Positions 23,334 through 35,619 of a DNA stretch of 64,000 nucleotides are shown one piece after another. A program made the translations under genes and the position numbers. The DNA is from Moringa oleifera (lineage: Eukaryota > Streptophyta > Magnoliopsida > Brassicales > Moringaceae): positions 4,064,501-4,128,500 of the forward strand of contig JAJFZO010000229.1 in the NCBI GenBank assembly GCA_021397835.1, written 5' to 3'. The first letter of the stretch is position 1. Every line of letters begins with the position of its first letter. Under the pieces are notes generated by a model that was not told where the DNA came from, did not search any database, and saw nothing but the letters and a program-made list of their open reading frames with translations.

Positions 23334-26300
23334 ATGGCCAAGTCCATGGCGGTGCCGTTGGCTAATAAAGCACCTGGGGAGCGCTCTTTGATGTACCCAA
23401 ACTGCACTTACACTTCTCGTCGTGTTCCACTCAAGTCCTTTTCTTTGACACTGAAGAATAATGAGCGTAATCATCTGGGTGGTTTTGTTTTGAATCAGTA
23501 TTCGCTCGCTTCACTTCATCGCCGACTCAGTCCGATTCCCGCGCTTGACTCCGACGTCCCTCACCCTCTTCACCAGGTAATTCGCAATGCATAATCCCAT
23601 TGTATTCATTCATAGTTAATTCTATACTTCAATAATTGAACAAAACAGTGCTGTTTCTTATTGCTGTGAAAATGCGTACAAGAAAATGAAAATGAGGTGT
23701 AATTTTGCTGTCTATTTTGGCCCGGGTTTTGGGGCTAAAGCTTAAATTAAACTACTTTTAGGGGGTTTTCAATCATTTCATTCGGGTGGACTAATTTTTT
23801 TCTATGTGTTTTCGTATGTTTTCTCGACAACCAAATGGGGATAAGACCCTGATTCCTTTAAACCGACAATTTACTGAAAGTTCAGTTTCCTAATTTGAAC
23901 AGCCGAGTAGAGTACGAGCAAGCATTTTATATTTTGAACTGAACCTCTTACTTAGAGGGCCTCTCGTTTAATCTGCAAGTGTTTGTATTTGTAACTTTTC
24001 CCTCTCTGGTTTGTTCCTGTGTCTTTTGGATATGTAAAGGGATTGGAGAGCTCGAAGAGCAGTAAAAGCTATGAGCAATGGAATTCATTGACAGCAAAGT
24101 TTTCAGGGGGATCAAATATCCCATTTTTGCTGCTGCAATTGCCTCAGATCATCCTTAATGCTCGCAACCTTCTAGCTGGAAACAAAACCGCCCTTTTAGC
24201 AGTCCCGTGGCTGGTAATGCTTTATTAATTGTTGTAGCTCCTTACCTTTTCATCTTAGTCATTTATTTCTGGTTCTTTTGTAGCATGTCTTTTCAACTGG
24301 GTTTCTTTCTGTTTTTATTCTTTTTCCCCTGGAAAGAAAATGAAAACTCTTTTTCTGATGAAAAATGGAAGACAGTGCATTGTGGCCTCAGTATGATTTC
24401 GCTTGTCTTTGTTCACATGGTGTTAGAGCATCAAAGAACCAGGTGCAGTTAAAGTTCATTATAGTTAACAATTCTAGAGAAGATCTTAGATTCTGTCATC
24501 TATGTATTTTACGTTTGGCATCTAATGACCTTGGGCCCAATATTGTTGGAAGTGTCCTTTTGGTTTTCCTCTCTCATTGAAGTATAAACTCACCAAGCGT
24601 ATCCTTGCAGTTGCTTTAGGCCTTAGTTGACTGAAGTTTTTTGCAATCATGAGTCTGTCTTGTGGATTCAAAACTTTAATTTTCATTTCCATGGCTGTTG
24701 TGATCAACAGGATCTGGTATGGTATTTGGAAACTGAGGATTTTTTTAATGGCAGGGTATGTTTACTGGTTTGCTCGGAAACCTTTCATTGCTCTCATACT
24801 TTGCGAAGAAGAGAGAAAAAGAGGCAATTGTGGTGCAGACGCTGGGAATACTTTCAATTTACGTGGTAGTTTCCCAGCTCGCAATGGGAGAAGCCATGCC
24901 TTTGCCTCACTTTGTTATCACTTCGGTGGTTGTCGCAACAGGCCTCGTTTTAAATTTCATGAATTACTTTGGTATGCTTAATGCTGCAATCTGGCGGTTT
25001 TGGGAAGATTTTATTACTATTGGTGGACTATCAGTCCTTCCCCAAGTAATTTCTCAATCTCTCGCTCGACACAGACACATGTTGACGTGTATACTTTTTA
25101 TTAATAAAATTATTGATAGCCTAACATTTCTATTTCCAAACACAGATTATGTGGTCAACATTTGTCCCGTACATACCAAACAGTATCTTGCCTGGGGCCA
25201 CAGCTTTTGTCATAGCTGTCGCTGCTGTCATTATGGTAAGCTTAACATTATTTCTGGGTTACTGAGTTACTCTTACTCGTGAAAATGGATTTCCTTCTCG
25301 AAAAACATTAGGAGGATAAATTTCTTTCAGCTTTGTTTATTCTGATACTATGAAAATAGTCCCTTTGGTTGAGATGGCATTATGAACTAATGAACGTGCA
25401 TGGTACTCATAGTGGTCCATCTTGATTAAAGTTTTTGCAGTCAATCATGGGTAACTAGCAAGCGATTGTATTACGACCTCGTTATCCAAAAGAAGTAATG
25501 CCACTGAGTTGTTTTTGATACCTGTCCATCTGGAGGTTCATCTGTTGTTTTGCAATAGATAACTTGGGATTCTTAGAGGATGCAGAGTCAAGTTTCTGAA
25601 TATCTGGCCTTTCCTTTTGCTTGTTTTTCTATTCAGCGTTCTTTTTAACTTGCAGCTGCTAAGATTTGCAGGCACGAACGGGTAAACTTTCAGAGAAAGG
25701 TGTGAAATTTGTTGGGGCAATATCTGGATGGACAGCCACCCTTCTCTTCATGTGGATGCCTGTTTCGCAGATGGTAATTTCTGTTTATGCTCCTGTGTGG
25801 AAATTTTTTCATATCAAACAGCGATCTCTAAGTGTATCTGTTTACTGAAAGTTGTTATTCTTGTTCAGTGGACAAATTTTCTGAATCCTGACAACATTAA
25901 AGGCTTATCAGCTTTCTCAATGCTGCTTGCCATGATCGGGAATGGACTTATGATCCCACGAGCATTATTTATTCGTGATTTCATGTGGTAATGAGCTTCC
26001 CAATCTCTTATGTGATAACGTCATGTATAAATACATGAAAATTTAGGAATTTCTCACATGTTTAAGCTGATCAATTTAATTGATAAACTTTGAAATAATT
26101 AAATCAGGAATTGGACTTAGTTCCTCAAGTCTCTCTTGACTGCTTCTTTGATGATCAGACATTATGTACTGATGTGTTGGTGGATTAATAAAATGTAGGG
26201 TTTAACTGCCATTGCAGGTTCACTGGTGCTACCTGGGCAGCTCTCTTCTATGGATATGGGAATATCGTATGCTTGTACTGGTAAACAGTTCTTTACACAT

Positions 26301-26643
26301 AATTTTCATCTTCAATCTTAAGTTTCTATTTTTTCATCCAAACCTTAACCAAAAGACTGTCTGAAAATGGCAGGTTCAACACTATCAGCAAGGAATTCTT
26401 CTTGGCAGCCACAATTGGTTTATTTTCTTGGATAGGTTGGCTCGTTATACCCTTCTTAGTGCTACCAGATACCCTCCAATCTCCATCCTTGCTTATGCAG
26501 ATCTACCCTTATGTGTATTTGGCTGATTGAGTGATTCTAATTGGTTCATCCTCGTGACAGGATTGGCTTTATGGAGGGATGCTGTAGTATATGGATACAA
26601 CTCACCTTTAAGATCTTTAAAAGAGTTGGTTTTTGGATCTTAA
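23334..26643 (+). CDS. MEX1: Maltose exporter of the chloroplast envelope, MEX1
   Basis: Integral inner-envelope protein that exports maltose from plastids during night-time starch breakdown (family knowledge). Exons: 23334-23576, 24040-24213, 24755-25045, 25146-25235, 25672-25773, 25869-25987, 26218-26280, 26374-26435, 26561-26643 (TAA). The phases agree and give 408 residues, near the usual length of about 410. The first about 80 residues are Ser/Arg-rich and suit a transit peptide. After that come about nine hydrophobic segments. Recognised blocks: GLLGNLSLLSYFAKKREKEA, MWSTFVPYIPNSILPG, ARTGKLSEKGVKFVG, MWMPVSQMWTNFLNPDNIKG, GNGLMIPRALFIRDFMW and ALWRDAVVYGYNSPLRSLKE. The start MAKSMAVPL is preferred; MAVPL at 23346 is an alternative. 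The exon 2 acceptor (TATGTAAAG) has a poor pyrimidine tract. Confidence 0.93.
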
Positions 26644-27396
26644 TTTGAAGCAAATACGGATTAATTCCAAAGAAGCAAAGCAGCCTGAGTGATATTGAGC
26701 ATGGAATTCCTCATTCTGCTGAGATACCAGTCCAAGTTTGAAGTTACGATCCAGCAAGGACGGAGCTATAGTATTAGATTCAATGTTGAAGGTAATTCAT
26801 TTCATTTAGAAGAAAGCTTGTATGCAATAAGTTGTAAGAATAAGGCATGGGTATAGCCCATCGCTCGATATAGCGTCGTAGATTCAAGTTGTATGTAATG
26901 CAACCTTAATTTCGGCTTGAAATAAGCTATAAAGAATTGCAATGATACAATCACATCTTCCTGGTTTGTAAGACTTAATGTATCGATAAGTTTGACATCA
27001 TGATCATCATATACAACATTTGATCAATAGGTAAGAAAAGCTTCGATAAGTTTGACATCATGATCATCATATACAACATTTGATCAATAGGTAAGAAAAG
27101 CTTCACAAGGAAAATTGGCAGAAAGATTCACAAGAGCCCTAAATATACAAATTGTGATCGTCAGTAAATGGTCTGTTCTCTAATCCATGCAAACATTCTG
27201 TAAAAAAATTATTTGAATTTTTCTTCTATATCTGATCCTCAGAAACATGCTCCTGAGTATGCAACCAATGGAAAAACAGTCTACCCACCTGGCACTCCGC
27301 ACAATGGGAAGGTGATAAAATCATTAAAAATACATGATATGAGACGTTCAATAAAATTCAGACATGACCTATGGTTGCGGATATGACTACCTTAGC
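26644..27396. other. MEX1 3' flank and convergent 3' region
   Basis: Contains the MEX1 3' untranslated region and the 60-bp tandem duplication described separately. A short plus-strand stretch at about 27241-27312 (EYATNGKTVYPPGTPHNGK) is open and flanked by AG and GT. It has no partner exon, so I do not call it a gene. Confidence 0.4.
26983..27104. repeat. Tandem duplication, two identical 60-bp units
   Basis: The sequence from 26983 is repeated without mismatch from 27043 through 27104 (unit 60 bp, just over two copies). The unit contains GACATCATGATCATCATATA. The identity means the duplication is recent or an assembly artefact. It sits about 340 bp downstream of the MEX1 stop. Confidence 0.9.
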
Positions 27397-28131
27397 TTAG
27401 CAGGAGATATGAAACTTGTGCAACCATGATGAACTGATGGCTTGATCTTCATGAATGGTTTCTGGGAGTTCATACTTTTCATCCATATCAGAGAACGTCG
27501 TAACTCTGTCCAACAGGTTTGATGTTGGTAGCTGCACAAATGTAAACTCAGGTTATGAAATAAATTGACAGAGGATGTACCATAGAAAAGAACGACAACT
27601 GTAAGCAAGATCTCAAGGAATCAGAACTGAATCAAACTCAATGAGAGTTTGTTTTATATTGCATTAAAAATTAAATAAACATAACAAAATTGAAACCCAA
27701 CATGGGCATTGCCCAACAGTACAAAAACCACTCTTAGGTAGTTTGATTGTGAGAGTTTTATCTTGAGGAATGATAAAAAAGATCTGACCTTGGCAGAATA
27801 AAAATAAATAAATTTTGCTTCAGAGGCCACGCTTAAAAGAGATGGAAAGATGCCAAACCAGAAACACCAAAGTCAAACTCAACAGAGCACTACGTCATAT
27901 AATAACTTTAATGATGATACTACACTTATGGGCAATTGAACGAGTGATATCGAAAAGTGCAGCAACCTTAGCAGGGAACCCAAAGAAGATTCCAATAAAC
28001 AAATGACTTGAGAAAAGCCAAGTGAGAGATTTGGCAACAAAATCACATACCATAAGTTTCATGCCGCAGATATCTTCTCCAGAGCAACTATTTAGCTCAT
28101 CACGATCAAATTTTACAATCTTCTGACTTCC
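27397..28131 (-). CDS. Unidentified minus-strand gene, two candidate 3' exons
   Basis: Two stretches look like true exons. Exon B, 28131-28051 (81 nt), has acceptor TTTCTAG and donor ATG|GTATGT and reads GSQKIVKFDRDELNSC then SGEDICGMKLM. Exon A, 27531-27397 (135 nt), has acceptor TTTGTGCAG and reads LPTSNLLDRVTTFSDMDEKY then ELPETIHEDQAISSSWLHKF, ending in TAA. Both are in the same phase and join without a shift. The composition is protein-like (charged, no low complexity). Upstream exons would lie at 28200-30500, but I could not pick them out with confidence. I do not recognise the family. It might also be an alternative 3' extension of the PPR transcript. Confidence 0.4.
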
Positions 28132-28139
28132 CTAGAAAG

Positions 28140-30523
28140 ATGATCAGAGATTATAAGCACAGTCAACAAAAGAATTTGCAGACTGAAGTCAGAAAAAGAA
28201 TTTCAGGATGAGAAGAAAAGTTTCCAACTTTAATTAGGTATAATCCAATATGGATCAAAATTCAAACTAAATAATAGGAAGAATGAGAGCAAAAATCTGT
28301 AATATGAGAACATGCAAGATGTCATTTTTAGAAAGTTCAAGAGGAATATGGGACCCTTAACATCACTGGGCAAGAAAATAATGCAACTTCCACCAACTCC
28401 CGGGAATAAGATCCGCTAAAAGAAACATGAAATTCTAGGGTCCTGTAACCCTTTATGCAATGCCATGTACATCTACCACCAACTTAGACGAACAATGAGA
28501 ACATGAAACATGAGCCACTTATCAGAATCATTGTTATTGTGATTGTTACTTATATATGACTAGTATTTTGCTTTTATAAGTTTTTGATGGGTCATACCAA
28601 ACACAACTCCCCCCACCCTTCCCTGGATGTTGGACCCTATGGCTAAAGTAATTAACACCAGCGAAAGGCCAGATAGCCTGAATCCTTAAGTTTATATAAG
28701 TCACTCATTCCATTTTATACATTAAGCTTTATCTAAATGAAACACTTTTTTGGTTGCATGGTTTCAAGAAATAACGATAAAACGGTTTCATAATTTTGGC
28801 CTCTTAGATGATGGAGTAGGAATTTTCAATTGGAATTCTTTTTCCACAAAAAGATGCATTCAACAGATTCAGTATCTAAAAAGCTGTAAAGTAGAATATC
28901 TAGGCAGAGAGGCATGGCCATTCACCATATGACGCAACAGAAAACTCATCATCAAGAGTATAAAATATTATATCAGCTCTGTTGCCAAAGCAAGCCCGAC
29001 GGGTTGCAAAAGAGTATCTAACTGATAATACATGACAAGTGAACAGAAAAGTAACAAAGAGAAAGATAATATAATAGACTCATCTTCTACTTTTATTTAG
29101 CAAATCATCATAACCTAAGAAGATATTCACCCAAGTTGTCTGGTGCAACCAAAGACAAACAACAAACATACAGAAGAAGTTTCCAAGAAGAACAAACATA
29201 GGGTTCAGCAAACTCAGAACTGCATTTTAGTAATGCCAAGCCACTCCAATTCATAAACATTACAAAATGTGTTTCTAGAATGGAAAATATATTTGTTTAG
29301 TCTTTTACTTGTTGAAGCCACAGAGAGCAAATGTCTCAGAATAATCCAGCTGAACCAATCACCTATGAACTTTACTTTTAGGTCCACTTCATACCAGACA
29401 ACATACAGAAAATAGCCTTGAAATTCACACAGAAACATCAACAGCCAAATATTAACTGCTTCACATAACCACCAAGTAACAGAAACAGCATCTTTCATGT
29501 ACTCTACCTATTAAAGCTACAATAATTGTGCCATCTCCTCAAGTAGTATGCTTTTTGACATGAAGGGAAAAGTACAACCAGAACATAATCTGAATGAGCT
29601 AAGTGGACCAATAATCTTGTCCTGCCATTCATTCCATAAAGATGGCATGAGTTAGATCGACGAAGCAGGATGGTGCAGCTCTGAAGAAGTTCAATAATGA
29701 TGTACAAATGGATAAACTAAGAAAAAAAAAAAACTTAATATGTCTACGTTGAAGCATGCCTCCACCTCTCAGACCCATTGACTTGAAACAAAATCAATCA
29801 CCAATTACATTGTTCTTTCCAGTTACATATTTATAGCTTATTAATTTTGTATTACTCCTTTAAACTGAAACCGGTGATTAAGACAAAATAAATAAATAAA
29901 TAAATAATGAACACTTGCTATATTCAATATTGCTATGTCAAAACATCAATTCCACATAGTAGTACAAAAACAAAAGGGAAATTATAAAATTTAGGAATAT
30001 ATCAGTATCATGCTGTTTGGGCAAGAAATATTAATAAATTTTTGGGGATAATGAAGGGAGAAAAATTAATTAGGAAAAAAGGTTCACATTTTCCCTGGCT
30101 GCTATGAAAGAATCATGTGAGCACAACTAACAGAAAGAATGCTACCATTTAGCACTCATCGCTTGCTAACATCTCATTATAAAAATAACAAAAAAGAAAT
30201 TCTTTAAAAACGAATCAGAATATAGAGGATCATTGTTCAGTCTTATTTCCAATTTTCATCATGAAAACACTGAGGCCCCCAGAAAAGTTTGACTCTGATT
30301 GTTAATGATCAGTCACTAATACTCAAAGAAGAAACAAACAAAATTATCTGGAAAGAGAATGGGGAAAGTCATTCTGCAGTAAAGAGGCATACCATATATC
30401 AAGCAGTTAACAGAGCTTCTATGCGAAGTATCAGACTAGCCACACAAGAACATGCATTCATAATATCCTGTGAGGCTGCCATCCCAGGCAGGTTTTTCCT
30501 AATTCACTGTTTCAGCTCACATA
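28140..30523. other. Interval between the unidentified exons and the PPR gene
   Basis: Probably introns or upstream exons of the unidentified minus-strand gene and/or the 3' untranslated region of the PPR gene. Minus-strand open frames at 29214-29498 and 29504-29707 are Cys/Leu/Phe/Trp-rich and lack domain features. No transposon signature was recognised. An AAAT microsatellite lies at 29885-29906. Confidence 0.35.
29885..29906. repeat. (AAAT)n microsatellite
   Basis: About five and a half perfect AAAT units. A likely length-polymorphic marker site; no function is implied. Confidence 0.85.
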
Positions 30524-33500
30524 TTATGCATTCTTTCTCTTGTATAGTTCCTTCAACAGCCTTTGAGCGTCAACCTTCTTTCCTGGTCTAGCAAAGGTAG
30601 AACTGATACAAGAAAGAGTACTTTTAGCTACAATAAAGCCTTTTTCATTCATCTCTGTAAATAATCTTTTAGCCTCAGCCCTGTATGATACTTTCAATGT
30701 CCTGTCAAGCTCTGGCTGATTAGATTTTTTGCACCAGCCACAGATTAGAATGTCATAGGTTGAAGAATTGGGAGTTTTCCCTCTCAATTGCATCTCATTC
30801 ATAAGCTCTCTAGCCTGGCCCATCTTTCCCGCCTTCGCAAAATCATTAATAAGTGCATTGTAGGTACCAGTTTGGGGAACAAATCCTTTGGTAATCATCT
30901 CACAGTAAAGTTTCATATATGCCTTCTTATTTCCAACTTTACCATGGCCAAAAATCAGTGTATCATAGATGGAAGCATTAGGCTCCACTCCTCTTTCTTT
31001 CATCTCACCAAATAACTTCTCTGCTTCTTTCATCAAACCAGCAACTGAGAGACCCTTCAGAAGGACAGTGTAAGTTGCAATGTTTGGGGAAAGTCCAACA
31101 TCCAACATCTCAGAATAGGTGGCGAATGCTTTTTGTAAGTGACTGCTCACACAATATCCACGTATAAGAGCATTGTAAGTGATAGTATCTGGTAAAATCC
31201 CTCTTCCTTCCATATCTTGCAACATTGCTTCCATATCTTTCAACACTGAGGTAGCTTTTCTGGTCATCCCTAACCTGCATAAGGTTGTAATAAGGTTGTT
31301 ATAAACTGCCCGACTGACTTTCAGTTTCATGCCCATAAGTTGCCCATGCATCTGCAAAATTGTATCTGCCCTTCTACTCTTTGAAGACACACGAAGAAGA
31401 ATCCTGTGAGTAGTCAAGTTTGGGCAAAGCCTCATATTCAACATTTCCTTCAAAATATCCATTGCTTTATCAGTGTCACCAGCTTTTGAAAGCCCTCCTA
31501 ATAGAGTGTTACAAGTGATCAAAGTTGGAACTATCCCACAACTCTTCATCTCATTCCAGAGCTTAAAAGCATTTTCAAAGTTTCCCTTCTTGCAGTATGC
31601 ATTTATCATGGTGTTGTATGTAGCATGGTCAGGAGCCAAACCTAACTCTCTCATTCCATTGTAAATAGGCTGGGCTTCATATTTACCAAGTCTCAACAGA
31701 CCATTAATTAAGACATTGTATGCAACAACGTCAAATGGTATATTTTTCTCTGACATTTCATGAGCTATAGCCAGAGCAGCTGACTCCTTACCCACTTTAA
31801 TGTAGCCATCCATTAGAGAAGTGTAATTAACACGGTCAAGCAATAGGCCCCTTGACGTCATGTCTTTGACTAATTCCTCGGCCTCTTCCATCCTGCCACC
31901 TCTTTTGAAGTTGTTCACAAAGGCATCAAGAATGAAACCATTTCCCTCCACTCCTGCTAGTTTCATTTCATTATAGAGTTCAAAAGCAACTTCTTGTTTA
32001 CCTGCCTTGAGATAACCATCAATTAGTGCAGCATAGATAAAAACATTTGGCATGATATTTTGGTCCCACATCCTCCTCATCATATCAACGGCGGCATCAA
32101 GCATTCCTTTCTTGATATACCCATTTATCATAGATGAATACATAATAACATTTGGAACGACGTGTTTTTCCTCCAATTCCTTTGATAGAGATTCCGCAGA
32201 CTCAATATCTCCTAACTTGCACCAGCCATCAATCAATGCAGAATAGGTAATAGAATTTGGAACTAAATTATGCTCTGAAAGCATCGCAAATATGTCCTCT
32301 GCCTCTTTGGGCCTTCCAGACTTAAAAAGCCCATCAAGCAAAATGGTGAACACAACCACATCAAAGGATACCCCTCGAACAATCATTTGACTCTGAAGGG
32401 CAAATGCAGCCATGGTATTTCCTGCTTTAAAGAATGAATCAACAAGAGTTGAATAAGAAACGTGGTTCGGATCCACTCCCATCTTCTCCATTTCCTTCAA
32501 AAGCAGTTTTACTTCTGATAATCTCCCATCCTTACAAAGACCATTTATAATTGAATTATAAGTAACTATGTCAGGCAAGAACCCATTCATAACCATTTCC
32601 TCGTACAAGGAAAGTGCTTCCCCAAGCCACTGATGCTTGCAATACGCACTTATAAGGGTAGTATGAGTAATAAGATTTGGTTGCAAATGAGCACTACCGT
32701 TCTCATTTTCTACATCAACCGTCCTCACAAGCGGACAACCTTCTTTCCTCCAAGATCCCAAAATTTCATCAATCAAACTCTTGGCCTTAACAAAATCACC
32801 CTTTCTGCAGAACCCATTAATCAATGTATTATAACTAACAATATCAGGCATTAAACCCTCTCCCCTCATTCTGTCAATAAACCCAAGTGCATACTTCATC
32901 TCTCCGCTGTCACAATATCCATCAATTAATATGTTAAAACCTATAACATCTCCACAAATTCCACCACTGACCAAATTATCCATAATCCACTCGCCATATT
33001 TAACCAACCCAATTCCACAAAACCCCTTCACTAATATATTGCAAGTGAAAGAATCCATATATATACCCTTCTTTACCATTTCCGACAAAAAGCCAAACGC
33101 CTGAAAAGGCAATCTTTGTTCACAGAACCCCCAAATGACAGTATTATATGTGACTGTATCAATATCAATATCAACAGTTCTCAGCATATCCAATGCAAAA
33201 CTCAAGTTACCCACTTTACAAAAAGAATGAACCATCACATTGATAGTAAAAACATTAGGCAAAACCCCGCAAGAGGTCATCTCAGAGTAAAGAGCCCAAA
33301 CCTGTGAGACCAAACCAGAAGTATTGAAATGGTGAATTAGCTGATTCCAGAGCGGCAAAGTAGGAACAATACCATGGTTCCTCATAGCAATGAATGTCCC
33401 TGTTGCTTTGGAGAATCTACTGCAACTTAAGTATAGATGAATAAGAGTGCAAAACAGAGAGGCATAGAAATAGGTCTTCGTAGGAGAGATGATGACATTT

Positions 33501-33694
33501 GTGCAGGCCTTGAGGCGAGAAGAAGTAGCATGAGGAGGAGAAAGAGGTGGATCTTCAGAGGGCCTCACGTTTGAGGGATTGTTATTGCGGTGACGATCGT
33601 GAAGATGTTTGGTCGGCCAGAAAGTGAAGGACTTTGAGAGAAAGTAACAAATGCGAGGAAAGCTTCTTGTTCGCCAATCGAGATGCTTTATCAT
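30524..33694 (-). CDS. P-class pentatricopeptide repeat protein, probably organellar
   Basis: Single frame of 1056 codons from ATG at 33694 to TAA at 30524, with no intron, as usual for plant PPR genes. The N-terminus (MIKHLDWRTRSFPRICYFLS) is basic with Ser/Phe and few acids, consistent with a mitochondrial or plastid targeting peptide. From about residue 120 to 1040 it is a nearly continuous array of 35-residue PPR motifs (about 25), e.g. VTYNTVIWGFCEQ, DIVSYNTLINGFCRKGD, DIVTYNSIINGLCKDGRLSE and TYNALINDFAKAGKMGQA. There is no E, E+ or DYW tail, so it belongs to the P class. Such proteins bind single-stranded organellar RNA and stabilise, cleave or translate it; each motif reads one base. 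Overall it resembles the Arabidopsis At5g14770 group as I recall it. A non-repeat insertion (around KEGCPLVRTVDVENENGS) interrupts the array near residue 315. The specific RNA target is not deducible by eye. Confidence 0.9.
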   Translation of the reverse strand: MIKHLDWRTRSFPRICYFLSKSFTFWPTKHLHDRHRNNNPSNVRPSEDPPLSPPHATSSRLKACTNVIISPTKTYFYASLFCTLIHLYLSCSRFSKATGTFIAMRNHGIVPTLPLWNQLIHHFNTSGLVSQVWALYSEMTSCGVLPNVFTINVMVHSFCKVGNLSFALDMLRTVDIDIDTVTYNTVIWGFCEQRLPFQAFGFLSEMVKKGIYMDSFTCNILVKGFCGIGLVKYGEWIMDNLVSGGICGDVIGFNILIDGYCDSGEMKYALGFIDRMRGEGLMPDIVSYNTLINGFCRKGDFVKAKSLIDEILGSWRKEGCPLVRTVDVENENGSAHLQPNLITHTTLISAYCKHQWLGEALSLYEEMVMNGFLPDIVTYNSIINGLCKDGRLSEVKLLLKEMEKMGVDPNHVSYSTLVDSFFKAGNTMAAFALQSQMIVRGVSFDVVVFTILLDGLFKSGRPKEAEDIFAMLSEHNLVPNSITYSALIDGWCKLGDIESAESLSKELEEKHVVPNVIMYSSMINGYIKKGMLDAAVDMMRRMWDQNIMPNVFIYAALIDGYLKAGKQEVAFELYNEMKLAGVEGNGFILDAFVNNFKRGGRMEEAEELVKDMTSRGLLLDRVNYTSLMDGYIKVGKESAALAIAHEMSEKNIPFDVVAYNVLINGLLRLGKYEAQPIYNGMRELGLAPDHATYNTMINAYCKKGNFENAFKLWNEMKSCGIVPTLITCNTLLGGLSKAGDTDKAMDILKEMLNMRLCPNLTTHRILLRVSSKSRRADTILQMHGQLMGMKLKVSRAVYNNLITTLCRLGMTRKATSVLKDMEAMLQDMEGRGILPDTITYNALIRGYCVSSHLQKAFATYSEMLDVGLSPNIATYTVLLKGLSVAGLMKEAEKLFGEMKERGVEPNASIYDTLIFGHGKVGNKKAYMKLYCEMITKGFVPQTGTYNALINDFAKAGKMGQARELMNEMQLRGKTPNSSTYDILICGWCKKSNQPELDRTLKVSYRAEAKRLFTEMNEKGFIVAKSTLSCISSTFARPGKKVDAQRLLKELYKRKNA

Positions 33695-34760
33695 AATTAT
33701 AATGAATAACTAAAGCTGCCTCCTTTCGGCTTTGATAGATGGGTTCTTTTTTGTTATCATACAGCTTCCATGGCTCTCTCTCACTCCCTGTGTTCGAACT
33801 GCACTCAGGGAAGCCAGAAGTTCGACGGAGAGGCGGAAAGAAGTTTAATGTTTTCAACGCCCAGTTTCAGTTTCAGTTTCCTTGGCAGACACTGTTTCCT
33901 CGGATTGGACCGAGCCTAGCAGAGGTGTGACTCTCCCGCTCGGGCTTGTGTTCTTGACCGCAATCCACGCCTCCCCGTCAGCCCAATTGAGACCGACTGG
34001 CATATTGATTTAAATGAAATTTTACCAAACATTTTTTTAAATTCATATTTTTTTTTGTTTGTTTAACAATTTTAAATTTTAAAAAAATTAATTAATTTTG
34101 ATTGTAAATTAACTTATTTTTAAATTTCTATTATAAAAATTAATTAATTTTATATATAAATCCCACTTCTTTTATCTTCCTACATAAAAATCAAAGAAAT
34201 GGTAGCAATAGATATTATCTCTTCCTTCCACTTTTCTTTCCTTCATCAAATTTATAGACCCGCCATTTTTGGTCAAATTATTAATTTTTTGAGCCCACAT
34301 ACTTTTAAGATTTAGTTTAAGCTTTATTTTATATCTAAAATTTTGGTTTGAAATAGTTGATGGTGTTTTTTTTTAACAAAATGGATAAGATTCGAGTTCA
34401 TCAAATTTAAGTATTTTACTTACTTTATTTTTTTTACATTTATTTTAGTTGTTTTGGTGATTAGTTGATATTTTAAAATTAATATATTGAGATTTTTTTT
34501 TGGGTTTATATAAACTATCAATTTTGATTATGAGTTTAAAATGGAATAATGGACAGTTTATTTTAAATTTATTTATCAACCATCAATGCATCCATTGAAC
34601 TACATAATTTTTTGTCTACGTCTAAATTATTTTATATAAATTGATGGTTGGTTTGCACGTGTACACACCCAATTTTGCTCATGCTATTTAAAAAAATAAA
34701 AAATTCTAAAAATAAAATTATATAATAGATAAAGGGAGATATGAAAGAGGAAAAGAAGGA
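33695..34760. other. PPR upstream region and AT-rich intergenic DNA
   Basis: 33695-34000 is the mixed-composition upstream region of the PPR gene and should hold its promoter. From about 34010 the DNA is AT-rich without coding potential up to the MULE target site at 34761. Confidence 0.45.
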
Positions 34761-34768
34761 ATAACTTT
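34761..34768. repeat. Left target-site duplication of the MULE
   Basis: ATAACTTT immediately precedes the MULE end (GGAGAAAATTG). The same eight bases stand directly after its other end at 44432-44439. If the ninth base is counted, the copies differ (G/A). MULEs usually duplicate 8-10 bp. Confidence 0.65.
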
Positions 34769-35100
34769 GGAGAAAATTGACAGAAAGAGCACCTCTTGTT
34801 CTTTATTTTATAAAATAAATTATTTTTTTTTAAATTTTTATGTTTTTAGTACTTAAATGTACTGTGAAGACTAAAATACTCATCTTAAAGATAATAATAT
34901 CCTTAAACAGTAAATAAATTCAAAAAAAAACAGCACACCGTATTATTATTCTCTCTAATTGAACTTTCTCTCTCTTCGAGCTTTCTCCCTCTTTGTCTTC
35001 AACCTCTTTCCTCAAATTTTTTCTTCATGTTTATATTTAAGATCTACCTACGTAAAAGCTAGAAAAGGAATCAAAAGCAAAATCAATTGATTTTGGCTAG

Positions 35101-35586
35101 TTCTCTTCACGTTATAACTAAGATTTACACAACCAAGCTTATGTTTTTTGTAAGACATTATTCTCCAAAAGTGAAAAGTGTTCGGGTAGGTCAAGGGACT
35201 AAGAGGTATGTATTTAAAAGATAATGTATCTTAATACTGTGAAGATTTTATGTGTTTGAAAGTTCTCTTCACGTTTTATCTAAGATTTATACAACCAAGC
35301 TCATGTTTTTGGTAACACAGTGTTCTTCAAAAGCAAAAAGTGTTCGGGTGGGTCAATGGACTAACAAATATGTATTTGAAAGGTAATGTATCTTAACACT
35401 GTTAAGATTTTATGAATTTAAAAGTTCTCTTCACATTGTATCTAAGATTTACATAACCATGTTCATGTTTTTAGTAACACATTGTTCTTCAAAAGCAAAA
35501 AGTGTTCGGGTTGGTCAATAGACTAACAAGTATGTATTTGAAAGATAATGTATCTTAACACTGCCAAGATTTTATGTGTTTGAAAA
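35101..35586. repeat. Three tandem copies of a 162-bp unit
   Basis: Units start at 35101, 35263 and 35425, each opening TTCTCTTCAC and containing AAAGTGTTCGGGT and GTATCTTAA. Copies are similar but not identical. They lie inside the left part of the MULE, in the 5' leader side of its transposase gene. Confidence 0.85.
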
Positions 35587-35619
35587 GAATAATCGTGATG
35601 TATCATGCATATCGTAACA

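Noticed and set aside
27241..27312. Possible plus-strand exon (EYATNGKTVYPPGTPHNGK)
   Set aside because: Only about 70 bp, no partner exon up- or downstream, and it lies in the convergent 3' region.
29214..29707. Two minus-strand open frames as coding exons
   Set aside because: Rich in Cys, Phe, Trp and Leu with no domain, charge pattern or splice partners; more likely intron or 3' untranslated DNA.
33739..33930. 63-codon plus-strand frame upstream of the PPR gene
   Set aside because: Lies in the PPR leader/promoter region; no family similarity.
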